From Dysidea avara (Eukaryota; Porifera; Demospongiae; Dictyoceratida; Dysideidae), in contig NC_089281.1 of NCBI RefSeq assembly GCF_963678975.1, forward strand, positions 11,371,277-11,435,276: DNA of 64,000 nucleotides. Reading direction: 5' to 3'. The notes beneath the pieces were generated by a model that saw only the letters and a program-made list of their open reading frames with translations, searched no databases and was not told where the DNA came from. This document shows positions 45,871-59,500 of this stretch, piece after piece. Numbering within the stretch: the stretch's first letter is position 1; each line of letters opens with the position of its first letter. The position numbers and the translations under genes were made by a program.

Positions 45871-46522
45871 ACTGGCGGTGCCTTTGAACTGCCCACGCAG
45901 AGTGGTACATATATATATATAAAGAGCTTTGTGTGGGAGGATCAAAGCAAAAAAGTGTTCCATATTTCCCATACAAGCACAGGTGTTCTATATTGGGTAG
46001 TTTAATAGACCACAGTTCTATATCAGGTAGTTATAGAACTGCCAGGTCTATTTTGCAGGTTGATAGTCTACTTTGAGTGAGTATTCACTCATTCTGGCTA
46101 GTGCAACCAATCAACCAAGCCAGTGTAGGCTGACAGTCTGATTGCACTGGTTGACCAGTCAACCCAACCAGTAAGAGCACAACCACTGGATTTAATTTAT
46201 AGACACACTTGAAGATTTCGATGATATTTGCTTGTGGTCAGCAGCAGTGAACATTCTTACTACATTTTGTTCGCATAAATGAATGAGTCCTAGGAATATC
46301 ACGGATATATGCTTATTAAAGTACCACAATCGAAAACTTTTAGTTGTTGAGAAGATGGACTAGACCCACAAAATGACTAATGAAGGGGAAGCACAGTGCA
46401 ACACAGGCGAAACACAGGTGCAATGCCTATTGTACCAATGATAACACTACTCTGTGAGTTTCTAATTGTTTCGTGTGTCTTGTGTGTACTTCAAGTTGAC
46501 AGTTCTCTATGCCAGATAAAGC

Positions 46523-46675
46523 ACTGCCTTTGCTCATACTATACGGGAAATATAGCACTCAAAGAGTGGTCTCGAGACAGAATATAGCACTGGGCTTTGC
46601 CTTGTGCTATATTTGTCTCTCGCTCACTCTTTTCGTGCTATATTTCCCGTATAGCACTCACAGAAGTGCTTTATC
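46523..46675. repeat. Imperfect palindrome
   Basis: ACTATACGGGAAATATAGCA (about 46537) is mirrored by TGCTATATTTCCCGTATAG (about 46637), with AAGAGTG/CACTCTT further in. Confidence 0.75.
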
Positions 46676-46685
46676 TAATACATAC

Positions 46686-48145
46686 ATATATATATATACA
46701 TGTAATAGTTATACCATGGGCAAGAGTGCTTTGCCTGATATATACGCACAAGCCCGAGGGCCGCAGGCCCGAGAGCGAGTGCATTTATACAGGCAAAGCA
46801 CGAGTGCCCATGGTATAACTAATATGTTCTACTTTAGCATATAGACTCACCTAATTGGCAAAATCTTTAGTCACTATACCCTTAGGGAACCAAGTAAGTT
46901 GTGATTGTGGGATTGAATTTTGCCAAACAAACTGTGATTGTGGGTTCAATTTTAATACATCAAACAGTAGTTTGATTTTATTATTGCTAATATAGCAATT
47001 TTAAGAGACTAGTGTTAATTATATTACTCTTATTGCTACATTTACAAAAGTAAAAAACAAACTACTGCTAATGTATTAAAATTGAATCCCACAATCACAG
47101 GTTGTTTGGCAGAATTCAATCCCACAATCACAGCTTGCTTGATTTCCTATATAAGAGAAGAGGATAACAGTAAAACATCAAAGAAATCTGATGATTTCTG
47201 GATATAGTGTGCACACCTATTAGGTATGCAATGTCTCAAATTAACGAGATATACGCAGTGCATATATTTTGTTAAGGCAGTGTGTAACGAGATATACGCA
47301 CTGCTTTAACGAGATATATGCACTGCTTTAACGAGATATATGCACTACTTTAACGAGTTATATGCACTGTGTATATCTCGTTAACATTTTGAGTCAGTGC
47401 AATATGTGATATATATGCACTGGCTTTCCTTTGATCTGAGGTGTGAAAGTGGTACATATATATATGTAATAGTTATACCATGGGCAAGAGTGCTTTGCCT
47501 GATCTTTACGCACAAGCCCGAGGGCCGCAGGCCTGATGGCGAGTGCGTATATACAGGCAAAGTACGAGTGCCCATGGTATAACTAATATGTTCTACTTTA
47601 GCATGTAGACTCACCAAATTGACAAAATCTTTAGTTGCTATACCCTTCTCTTATATAGGGAACCAAGTAAGCTGTGATTGTGGGATTAAATTTTGCCAAA
47701 CAAACTGTGATTGTGGGATTCAAGTTTAATACATCAAACAGTAGTTTGATTTTATTATTGCTAATATAGCAATTTTAAGAGACTAGTGTTAATTATGTTA
47801 CTTTAATTGCTATATTTACAAAAGTAAAAAACAAACTACTGCTAATGTATTAAAATTGAATCCCACAATCACAGGTTGTTTGGCAGAATTCAATCCCACA
47901 ATCACAGCTTGCTTGATTCCCTATATAAGAGAAGAGGATAACAGTAAAACATCAAAGAAATCTGATGATTTCTGGATATAGTGTGCACACCTATTAGGTA
48001 TGCAATGTCTCGTGCGTATATCGCACTGCGTATATCTCGTTAACGTAGCAGTACGTATATCTCGTTAACATTTTGAGTCAGTGCGATATGTGATATATAT
48101 GCACTGGCTTTCCTTTGATCTGAGGTGTGAAAGTGGTACATATAT
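46686..48145. repeat. Tandem duplication of a ~0.77-kb palindrome-rich unit
   Basis: Unit 1 (about 46686-47455) and unit 2 (about 47456-48145) align with an offset of 763-773 bp and very high identity over most of their length. Each unit carries an outer palindrome (46708-46820, 47471-47584) with GTGCCCATGGTATAACTAAT. Each also has a large inner hairpin built from TGTGATTGTGGGATT and AATCCCACAATCACAG blocks, and a tail of TAACGAGATATA motifs. Confidence 0.85.
47240..47395. repeat. Minisatellite of TAACGAGATATACGCACTGC
   Basis: Four to five degenerate copies of a roughly 23-bp unit, with an inverse copy (TATATCTCGTTAAC) at the end. A shortened version is present in unit 2 near 48010-48070. 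Confidence 0.8.
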
Positions 48146-48149
48146 ATAT

Positions 48150-48153
48150 ATAC

Positions 48154-48212
<59 letters not shown>
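48150..48212. repeat. (TA)n tract
   Basis: TATATA run with a few CATA interruptions at the left, about 60 bp. Confidence 0.95.
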
Positions 48213-48216
<4 letters not shown>

Positions 48217-48536
48217 TAACAGTGTCCTGTATTCTTCTAAAGACATCTATACATGTACAGGTGTATGATTAGCTAGTTAGTTTAGCATCATTGCTTCCAC
48301 CTTTGATTTCACATTGCTTTTTCACCCTAGATTTTGGAGCCACACAATTTTTTCACAGCTTAGTTGTTGTGGTTTATATATCGCTTCTAAACTATACAAC
48401 CTCTGGCCAACTTTAAAGCTTCCTTTTACTTGTCTTTTTCATTACTACAGTAAGAAGACAAAGATGTGAATTTGACTATGTGTGTATTTCTAAACAGTTT
48501 TTTATGTTGAAATTGTTTTGCCACTTTGTAGAATGT

Positions 48537-48775
48537 AGCTGAACTCTTTACTTTACTTGGTGTCTTGTTTGTGACTGAACTCTCCACATGGTGACTTGAT
48601 TGTGGCTGATATATCTACAGGGGGACTTGTTATAGTGTCTCACTACATGGTGATTTGATTGTAGCTTATTTCTCTACAAGGTTACTTGTAGCATAGCTGA
48701 ACTCTTCATTTTTGTATCTGAACTCTTTACTGGGTGACTTTTTAAGCTGAACTCTCTGGTGTGCTTTGATTTGTA
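48537..48775. repeat. Degenerate ~31-bp minisatellite
   Basis: About six units resembling AGCTGAACTCTTTACAGGGTG followed by ACTTGTTTGT. Two to three more units lie at 50787-50850. Confidence 0.65.
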
Positions 48776-48784
48776 GTTGTTCTG

Positions 48785-48900
48785 TACCTCAGGCATATAT
48801 CGTACTGTACGCATACGGTACATACTATAATATATACCTGCATGGTATATACGTATGCGTATGGTACATACTGTACGCGTACGGTATGGAAATCCATACT
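48785..48900. repeat. CpG palindrome array, left
   Basis: Overlapping palindromes of the type GTACGCATACGGTAC, CGTATGCGTATGG and CTGTACGCGTACGG. Confidence 0.7.
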
Positions 48901-50624
48901 GTATAGGTATAATATAAAATTGGCAGTGGATACTGACCCAAAAGTTGGTTCAATAAGCTGGGCTCACTATTAAACTGACAATAAAACTTAGGCAAAAAAT
49001 GATCACCAAACGAAAAAAAACACAAAACACACAAAACATGGTATGATCTGAGATCATATCTGGATCGGATCGGGTCATGTGTCGGTGACACGAAACAATT
49101 AGTTTGACAATCTGGAAATCTATTAATGCGTATATAATGCTACATTGCTGCTACAGCCACACGCCTACTTCTTAGTCTGGCTCCATCGACCCTTTTTAGG
49201 CACCTGAAAAGGGGTCTGGTTTGTCTAGCATTAAGGACTAGTGCATGATTACACTGCGGCTGGGATTAAAAACAGTAATGAAATCAAAGCTGCAGCAGCT
49301 CTTAATTGGTTAATAGATTAGTAGTTATACTTTTGTTCAATTCCATTAGCCAATATTAACTACAGTATACGTAGGACTTGGTGGCTTACTACTGCTATGC
49401 ATATGTGTTACGAAACATTAAATGTGTTACATAGTCTATTTATTTATTTTAATGTTTTTCAACACACAGAAATTACAACAGTATGTAACATGTACGTGAT
49501 TATTACGTGGGTTGCACTATTTATAGTGTGTTGAAGGTACACCAGTAGTCTAGCTTGAGGTCTAGTCTCTTTGTGAGCCACACCCACTTATAGAGACTAT
49601 GTGCTACTATCCGTAAGTTTAGCCACACCCATCCATCATCTATAGGTGTATTGCAGTCTGTATAGACATGCATGAATCCATGTCCTCTGCTGTCTGCAGA
49701 GCTATGCCTTCCAATTAATTAATGTTTGATTTAGTTACAAATCATAAACGCAGCGTGACTCGCATAGTGAATGCATGAACCAAATATTATTAATTTTAGT
49801 CCCGCAGAAAACCAACTTCTGTAAGTCACGTCTACTTATCAGGAATTCTGATATTATGGTTATTGTCTACTACACATGGGCACTCTCAAAGACCTTGCCT
49901 AGCTTGTCAGTTTGGTGCTGCCAAGCATTTTTGCCCATTAATAATGATAATAGTTTTGGTCTCGGCTGAACACTCATAAGTATGCATGAAGCCACACCCA
50001 TTTATAGTAAACAAATTTGTTGTGTACATGAGTATGAACCAAGTGCAAATCCACTGACTGATCGTTAGTTATGCCATCATTATTATATTGCTTGATTCCC
50101 ATCAACCAATGAAATAAAAACTAATGTGTGGGAGGGAGGTGATTATTGATTGTGGGCAAACTGATGCCAGGATGATTTTGCACTGGATATTGGGCTCTGC
50201 AAGGTTTGGGTGATGACTTTCCATTTTCCCCATAGCTGTAGTTGCATGTACTTGCCTTTATTATTTATTTATATTTGCTCCCTCAGAATTGTCGATTTTG
50301 CAACACAGTAGCATTCAGTTTACTGTGTGCATTCAGTTTCTGGTTGCTTCATCATTCTCTTTTATTATGATAGACTTGAAACTGCATGTAATGATTAACT
50401 ACATGAGTAAATGTAGCTAATTACAATAACAACCACAACAACAATAACAGTTAATAATGATGAAATCAATTGCTATACAGCAGCAGCTGGCTGCAGCAAG
50501 GTGCACAGCGTAGTCTTCACAATTTATGCACGATCTGACTAGTCTGTAAGGCCTACTGAAGGCAAACCTTTAAAAGTCTACATGCACAGTCAATACATAT
50601 GTGGATTGTGGAACACATGTAGTT

Positions 50625-50765
50625 ATTATACGCATACGGTTCAACCATACGCGTATGGTATATACCATATGATATGCGTATGGCACCGATATTTCACTGT
50701 ATGCGTATGGCATATACTGTACGCGTATAGTATGTACCGTACGCGTACAGTACAATATATGCATG
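50625..50765. repeat. CpG palindrome array, right
   Basis: The same motif set as at 48785 (ACCATACGCGTATGGTATAT, ACTGTACGCGTATAGTA, ACCGTACGCGTACAGTAC), about 1.8 kb away. It is followed by the same minisatellite type in related context. Confidence 0.7.
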
Positions 50766-51759
50766 TGGTACAGAACATAGTTACACTCTTTATAGGGTGA
50801 CTTGTTTGTAGCTGAGCTCTTTACAGGGTGACTTGTTACTTACTGAATGTTCTAATAGGTGACTGTACTGTTAGAGTATCTCAATCAAGCATTTGTTACA
50901 TGCAGTTGGTTTTTGCAGTATAACTCAGTGGTATTTGTACTGAAATGTTATTCTATGAAGATCAATCCCCTATACACCAAATTCCTATAAGTAGCTTGCC
51001 TAGTAGGCATGGCAACTAATTAACAAAACTTAATTACATGATTGCTACACACTGTTGGTTTTGTGGTGGTCTTAATTTTAATTTATTCAAACCACCAAAA
51101 GGCATTCCTATGGTGGTTAATCTAACTACAGACCAATTTTCAACTGATTTCTCAAAGCGGTTTATCCTGTAGACATCACAGAAATCTGATCTTATTTTAG
51201 GTCATAACTCTGTGAATCTTCATTGGATTTCCACCAATTTGATGCAGATATTCACTTTAATGCTTTTTTACATGCACAAACCATAAGATGTAGACTGACA
51301 CACCCATCCTTTTGCATAAAAAGAAGATGAACTTTGCCACACTAATTACCAGATAATATATAGAAGGAAATTCATAGTTAAATAATATTATTTCACAGAT
51401 TGTGAACCTAAATGAGGTGCAGACTGTACAAGACTGAAAGCAAATTGTGAATAGGAAAAAGACAAAAGAAGTTAAGTTAGGGCAAATTTAAGCGGTTATG
51501 TATATCTAAGAATTCCTGGAATGATAGCACTCAAATTTGGTAAGCATTATGACCATGAATTATGCATTTTCCCCTGTTAACAACACACTAGTGTGGCATG
51601 CTGGATATCCAGACCACACATTGTCCCACTGTATGTCTTGATAGCCTTAGAATTATTTTTGATAATAATGTTATTTCAAATGATGATGCCAGTGCCATTT
51701 AAGATTAAATTTATGCTTTTATGTGCAGTGTAGCAATGGATGCCGTTTTTACATTACAG

Positions 51760-54700
51760 ATGTGATCAAAAAAGTGCGAGCTAATGGCCTTAATATTGAT
51801 GAGCTACTGAAGACACCGCTCAACCAGTTGGAAAATAATTGCATGAACCATGCTCTGATAGCTGCTGTGGAGACTGGTAATCATAGTAGTGTTGGAAAAT
51901 TGATTCTTTGTGGAGCATCAAATATTGATGAAGCGCTTGAGGAGAGTCACAGGTTGAAGAAACATGTGGTAACTGCAACTCTTCTCATTGTCAAGGCAGC
52001 CATGGAGAATGACAGGATCCTTGTCTTAAAACTTTATGGTGAAAATATTCAAGGATTAGATACTAAGATTCCACTAACAGAAGAAGATGACCTTGTTGAA
52101 TTTCAGCGTGTTGTATGTAATCACACTATTAAAACAGTAGAACTCATTGAAATATCACAACGATGCAGTGCACCTGCAGTGAGAGAAGAGCTTCTGCTAA
52201 GAACAGATGTTGACAAGGAGACTGGCACTGTGTTGTGGTGGGATCTACAACTGACACAGTTGGAGGTTGTATGGTTACAAAAAATCCACTGGGTGAAGAA
52301 GCTAAGGTTAGCTCGTAATGAATTTACTTCTCTCCCATCAGAGATGGGCAGTTACCTGAAACAATGCACCAAGCTTGATTTGCAGTGGAACAACATATGT
52401 GAAATTCCTCACTGCTTGTTAGAGCTACCTAGCATCGGTGAGTTAAATTTGTCACACAATGACATTATTGAGATTCCTGATGTCCCAGAATGGTCTGCCT
52501 CTTTGGCTGTACTTGACTTGTCTTATAACCATTTGAGTAGCTTGCCTAACTCTGCAGTGGCTCCCACTTTGATGAATCTGAACATCAGTAACAATCAGTT
52601 TCACACTGTTCCTCATTGTGTGTGTTCATTTATTGGTCTTACTAAACTCAACATTGCATACAACTCAAAAATACGTACACTCTCAAATCAACTAGGTCGA
52701 CTAAAGAATCTGCTAAATATCAATTTGGATGGTCTTAACAATCTGAAGTATCCTCCAAGAAGTGCTCGTGTCACTACAGCTGATTGTGTTCGTTATCTAA
52801 ACAATCGATTGCGGAATGGTCGTGAGTTTTTTCACATGAGGTTGATGGTACTCGGTAAGCATGGTTCAGGAAAGTCAACAATTGTAGCTCGACTGTTGGG
52901 CAAACAGCATGACAATGTAGTACCAGTAGTTCTTAATATTAGTGAATGGAAATATTCTCCATCATACAATAGGAAGACTTTTCATTTTGATATTTGGGAT
53001 TTTGCAGGCCAAGAAATATACTATGCTACTTACCATTGTTTCTTGTCTAAACGATCTCTGTACCTGCTGGTATGGAATGTCACTAAAGGAGATGCTGGAA
53101 TTGCTGAACTAGAACCATGGCTTAACAACATTTCTGTGCGGGCTCCTGATTCTTGTGTGATTGTTGTAGGTACTTTCCTTGACAAGGTTTCTGAAGACGA
53201 CCGCCAGTCAAGAAAAATCGATGATCTTTTGTTGAAAGTTCTGGAGCTCACTGTACAGTACCGACGTCTTGTTGTCACCAACATCACTGTAGTTGGATTA
53301 CAAGGTAAAATGGAGAATGTGCAAAAGTTAAAGGATTACATTTACAATGCTGCTTCAGAGTACAAGATAAAGAATCAGTATGTGATGGGTGCTAAAATTC
53401 CATCCAGTTATCATGCGCTGGTTGAAAAGCTGGTAAATATCAACCGCAAGGTGAAAGATGGAGAGCATGAACCAATCATGAACGCTGTAGAGTTTAAGAA
53501 GATGGTAAGGGATCTTAATCTTGTAGACATCCAGGACAATGAGGAGCTGCGCACTGCCACTCATTTTTTACATGAAGTTGGTGTTCTACTACACTATGAT
53601 TACCGTAAGAATAACCTTGATGATTTGTACTTTGTTGATCCTAGATGGCTGTGCGATCTAATGTGTACCGTTGTAACATTCAATCAAAGGAACCTGCATG
53701 TCAGGCAAGGAATTTTGAGGAGTAAAATCATACTTCTGTTATGAAAAGATAAGCACTTTCCTACCAGATATTTTCAACAGTATCTTACCCTGCTTAGCAA
53801 GTATGATATTGCCTTGCCTTTAGACAAAGATAGCAGAAAGCTTCTGATCCCTTCAATGTTGCCTGAGGCTCGTCCTGCCATTGTAAGCCAGCAAATTTTA
53901 GATGACAAAGATTGTTATAAGCGTTTCATTTTGTTTAACCCTACAGTTTCTGGAAGCCAATCATATCATCGTCCAACTCCTCCAGGTCTGTGGAGTCGTT
54001 TACTGTCTCGTATAATGAACAATATCAAAGAAGTCAGTGATATACTAAGTGAACAAGTGCCTTTTGAAGATGTAAGTTTGTCAAGCATTCCAATAAAAGA
54101 TAGAAACTCATTAGTAGAAGTTCCCAAGCAACAGTTTTTCATCAAGGGTAATGGAATTTTGGTATATTGGCTTACAGGAATCTTCTACAATTATAATGGA
54201 TTATTCTTCATAGTTGAATCATTTGTAGGTAGTGGTGAACATAAGAACAAGAATGGTATTATCATTATGTGTTCACCAACAACTGAAGGTCGCAAAGTGT
54301 TTGGTCAATTAATTGATCTTGTGGAACAACTGATTTCTGAATGGTACCCTGGACTGGAACTCGATCACAAGATTCCTTGTCATAAGTGTATTAGAGAAGG
54401 TTGGAGTCCAGCATATGAATTTGAAGTAGATCAGTTATTACCTCCGAGTTCTGATCACACAGAGTGTGGTTTTTATCATAAAGTACAACTAATTGATCTT
54501 GCACCTGATCTGTTTTTGGCTGACTTTGACCCAGTATTTTTGCTTGATTGTAATAAACTTATTTACAGGAAGGAAAAAGAAACTTTATTAGGAACTGGAA
54601 GATTTGAAGAGGTTTATTGTGGCAAGTACAAAGATCAGTCAGTGGCTGTAAAACTGTATATTGAAAACCAGTTGAAGGAAGCATTTAAAGAATTACGATC

Positions 54701-56545
54701 AGAAAGTATAATATTGCAACAATTACACCACCCATGTGTGGTTCATATGGTTGGAGTAACTGTATACCCTACAATGTCACTAGTACTTGTGGAGGCTTCT
54801 CAAGGGACACTACAGGCTTCATTGCTAAAAGAACAAAGAACATTTTCAAGAATTGTTATGTATCGTATTGCTATTCAAGTAGCATCTGCACTACATTACC
54901 TTCACAGCATCAACATCATTTTCCGTGACCTAAAGGCAGATAATGTATTGTTGTGGTCATTATCACCAGACCACTTGTTAAATTGTAAAATAATTAACTT
55001 CAAATATCTGCTTATATTGACCCTGGTGGATCACGAGGTTTTCTTGGTAGCAAAGGTTTCATTACTCCTGAAGTTGCTTATGTCAATCGTTTAAGGGAGC
55101 GTTCAGTTTATGATCATAGAATAGACATATTTTCATTTGGGTGCTTTCTTTACCAGTTGATAGCTCGCCGACATCCTTTCCACAATTTACAACCATTTAT
55201 AATTGAAGCAGCTATAGAAGAGGGACAGAGACCACAATTAGAAGACATACCAGTAGCTGAGACTGGTCTGTTCTATATGACACGTATCATGAAACTGTGT
55301 TGGGCAGGTAGTGCTGATGATCGACCAAAAACCCTGGAAATTGTTGAGTGGCTTAGTGCCCCTGCATTGCAGCTAATCATGAGTGTAATACCTGTTAGTA
55401 GTAAGTATTCTGTTTGCAATGGCTGCATTATAAATCCAATTCTTAGTGATGAAATTGGATCAATTCCTCCTTCTAGTGAACTTTGGATTTGTTGTAATGG
55501 AGGTGAAGGAACTGAACTGAATGTTTTTAGCTCCAACACAGTGGAGAAAGTTGGTAAACAGTTTTTAGGAGAAGTGCAGGTACTATGTATGAAGGAATGT
55601 GGCAACCACATTTGGGTGGCCTCACAAGCTGGTTTGGGATATGGAGTGTTGGATATCTTCAACAAGTACACAAAGGATTTATTAGTCCACAATATCGAGA
55701 ATGTTGTAAGTTGTATTACCAATTCTGACCGACTAGTCTACATGGGTACAATGGAGGGTTACTGCTTTGCTTTTCCCATGGATGTACAATCCATTAGGAG
55801 TGATATTAAGCCAGCATACAGGTATGTTTCAGAGTACTGTGTTGATGGTTTAGTCATTACTCAAACTCACCTCTGGGTATCCAGCTGTAATCAAATTTAT
55901 TTCTTGAACCCCAACACTCTTGAAGTAGAGGGTGTGGAAAAGAGGACAAAGAACAAACATGCTTGTGTAGGGAAGATGATGCTTTGTGATAATGAGGATC
56001 AGGTGTGGAGTGCTCACATTGGAGGTGTGATAATGTCATCATGGAGTGTTCACCAATGTGTACACTTGTGTGATGTTGATGTGGGTGTTATAGCTGAGGA
56101 GAAGTGTCATGTTGGTGATTCTAGAGATCAAATAATCACTGCCGTGTGTACTGGTCTTGATACCATATGGATTGGTCTAGCCAGTGGACACATCATTGTG
56201 TTTGGTATGAACCCTCCAGGTGAAGTACTGACATATTTCAGACCTTACCACAGTTATGTACGTTTTCTGTCTGCTGCCAACCACCCTGGTCCTTGTGGGA
56301 AGGAAGAGTGTATGATGTTGAGTGGTGGGAAAATGTACCAGCCTAATGATAGCTTCAAGGAATTACCGGATTATCCACGTAAGGACAAAAGTGGTCAACC
56401 TGTAGATACTGCTGGGGTTGCTATTTTATGGGAAGTATTACCAGCCAAGTATGTACGTCAAGTACACTACCTGAGGGATGGTGAAGCATGGTTGAACTAT
56501 GATAGATACTGGCTTTACAGAGTCAATGAAACACTGTTCTGTTAA
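51760..56545 (+). pseudogene. ROCO unit A (LRRK-like LRR-ROC-COR-kinase), broken
   Basis: One large exon after an acceptor TTACAG in phase 1, matching the ankyrin exon. Domains in order: ankyrin-like helices (to about 52.2 kb); LRRs at about 52.25-52.76 kb; ROC GTPase with P-loop GKHGSGKST and switch II WDFAGQE at about 52.85-53.35 kb; COR at about 53.4-54.4 kb; kinase at about 54.57-55.34 kb (GTGRFEEV loop, VAVK lysine, FRDLKADN catalytic loop); C-terminal LRRK-type propeller to 56.5 kb. Three lesions break it. An in-frame TGA at 53742 has clean coding in the same frame on both sides. A one-base loss near 55001 falls just before the activation segment. A 20-bp deletion near 56505, relative to unit B, falls at the end of the propeller. 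Apart from these it reads as a recently active kinase. Sequencing error could explain one lesion, hardly three. Confidence 0.85.
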
Positions 56546-59500
56546 GAATGAGGAAGTAATAAATACGGGCTATGCTCTGATAGCTGCTATGGAGTGTGGT
56601 AATGTTAGTGATGTTGGAAAGTTTATCCTTCGTGAAGCAGCAAATATTGATATAGCTCTGGAGGAGAGTCGCAGGCTGAAGAATGATGTAGTAACTGCAA
56701 CTCTTCTCCTTATCAAGGCAGCCATGGAAAATGATAGGATCTTGGTCCTGAAACTGTATGGTGAGGATGTACAAGGATTAAATTCTAAAATACTTTTAAC
56801 AGAAGAAGATAATATTACTAAACTTCAACATGTTGTATGTAACCACACTGTTACAACAGTGTGGCCCATTAAAATATCACGATTATGTGGTGCATCAGCA
56901 GTGACAGAGGAACTTCTGCTAAGAACAAATGTTGACAAAAAAAGTGGAAATGTGGTGTGGTCAGACCTGCTTTTGACACAGTTGGAAATGATATGGTTGC
57001 AGTACATCCACTGGGTCACGATGCTAAGTTTAGCTCACAATGAGTTGATCACACTGCCACTAGAGATGGGTACTTGTTTAAGGCAATGCACAATGCTTGA
57101 TTTGCAGTCAAACAAGCTATGCAATATTCCCCACTGTATATTACAACTACCTATTTTAAATGAGTTAAACTTGTCACACAATCATATTGTAGAGGTTCCT
57201 GATGTTCCAGAATGGTCTGCTTCTTTGCGTGTACTTGACTTGTCTTACAACTACTTAAGGAACTTGCCTGATTTTGTGGTAGCTCCTAACTTGGTTAATC
57301 TGAATATCAGTAACAATCAGTTTTGTACAGTTCCTTATTGTGTTTGTTCTTTTATTGGTCTTACCACACTTAACATTGCATACAACTCTCAGATACTTAC
57401 TCTCCCAACTGAGCTAGGTCAACTGAAGAATCTTCTCAATCTCAACTTGCATGGTCTTTACCTCTATGATCCTCCTAGAAGTGACTGTTTTACAACAGCT
57501 GATTGTATTCATTATTTGAACAGTCGATTAAGTAATGATAATGGCTATTATCACATGAAACTGATGCTCCTTGGTAATCAAGGAGTAGGAAAGTCCACAA
57601 TAATAGCACGGCTGCTGGGCCAAGAAATAGACAGTAAATTCACAGGTAGTGTAGACATCATTGAATGGAAATATGCTCCAGCATACAGCAGTAAGATGTT
57701 TCACTTTACCATTTGGGATTTTGCAGATCAAAATGAATGCTATGCTACTTACCAGTACTTTCTGACCAAGTGTTCTCTGTATTTGCTGGTGTGGAACATC
57801 ACTAAAGGAGATGATGGAATTGCTGGCCTAAAGCCATGGCTCAATATCATCTCAGCAAGAGTTCCACATTCTTGTGTCATTATTGTTGGCACTTTTTTTG
57901 ACAAGATTTCTGAAGAAGATAGTCAGTCAGGAAAGGTTGATGATCTCCCGAACAAAGTAGGAGAGCTAACTTCACAATACAAGCATCTTGTAGTTACCTA
58001 CATCACTGTGGTTGGTTTACAAGGTCAGATGGAGAATATAGCTATGCTAAAAGATTTTATCTACAATGCTGCTTTGAAGTACACAATAAAGACTAGCACC
58101 AAGCGTCCATCCAGTTACTATACGCTGGCTGCCAAACTGATTGCTCTCCGTAGTAAAGTAAGAAATGGGGAACATGAACCGATCATGCATGTTGATGAGT
58201 TTAAGAAAATGGTGAAGGATCTTAATCTTGTTGGCCTTCAGGATGATGAGAAAATACACACAGCTACTGACTTTTTACATGATTGTGGTGTTCTACTACA
58301 TTATGGTGATCGTGATTGTGGGCTTGGTGATTTATACTTTGTTGATCCGGCTTGGCTGTGCAATCTTATATTTAATGTTGTAGCTATCAAGCAGCAGAAT
58401 CCATATTTTAAAAAACAAGGAATGATTTGTGCTATTGATATCCCCAATTTGCTCAATTTTCCTACCCAATACCTACATGCGATTTTAACTATACTGAAGA
58501 ATTTTGGCATTGCATTTCCTATAGACAAAGATAACCGTAACATTCTGATACCATCAATCTTACCTGAGGATTGTCCTGCCATTGTAAGGAAGCAACTATC
58601 AGACAACACAGATGGCTATAAGAGGTTTATTAAGTTTGTTTCCAGAGACCAAACCAATCATCACTTAACTTCTCAAGGTTTGTGGAGTCATCTTTTGTCT
58701 CGTATCATGGTCAGTATCAAGGAAATAAGGGACAACCTGAATGTTCCCATATCGGTTATGGGAAATAATCTTGCTATTTCAGCAAATGTTCATTTGGAAA
58801 GCAAGACAACCATTTTCACTGAAGAAGAACCTAAGGCAACAGTGAAGTGCATCCATTCTGATGTGGCGCCAGTGTCAGGTACTTCAAATCAGTCTTTCAA
58901 TCAGTCATCCAAAAAATTTCTAGAATATGATGGGTCAGTAGCAATATCTGATCCAGCAGCAACTATTAGACCACAACTAGAATACAAAGATCTCCTTTCT
59001 GTAAACAGCTGTGAAGACTTGGTTTATTGGTGTACAGGTATTTTCTACAATGTCAATAATTTATTTATCATTATTGCATCTTTGGAGCAGATTGTTAAGG
59101 ACCAGGACAGGAATGGTATCTTCATCATGTGTTCACCAACAGATGTAGGTTGCAGAGTATTTGGTCAGATAATTGATCTTGTAGAACAACTGATTTCTGA
59201 ATGGTATCCTGAACTGGCAGGAGAACTTGACCACACAGTTCCTTGTTATGAATGTGTCAAAGCTGATACCCCTATTCCATATGAATTTAAAGTATATCAA
59301 TTATTGCTCCTGATTGCTGATCACAAGCTATCCACAAAGTGTGGTGCATGCCATAAGGTGCAGAAAATTAAAAATCTTGCACCTGATTTGTTACTTACTG
59401 AACCTAATGAGCCATTATTCCTTTATGCTAGTGAGACTATTTACAAGGAGAATCAACATGGTGTGCTGGAAACAGGAGCATTTGGAGAGATTTGCCATGG

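Noticed and set aside
44859-48070. Possible CRISPR-like array
   Set aside because: Repeats vary in length, spacers are not unique or of equal size, the units are palindromic satellites, and the genome is eukaryotic.
55273-55722. 149-codon minus-strand frame
   Set aside because: Antisense shadow of the ROCO A kinase and propeller coding sequence.
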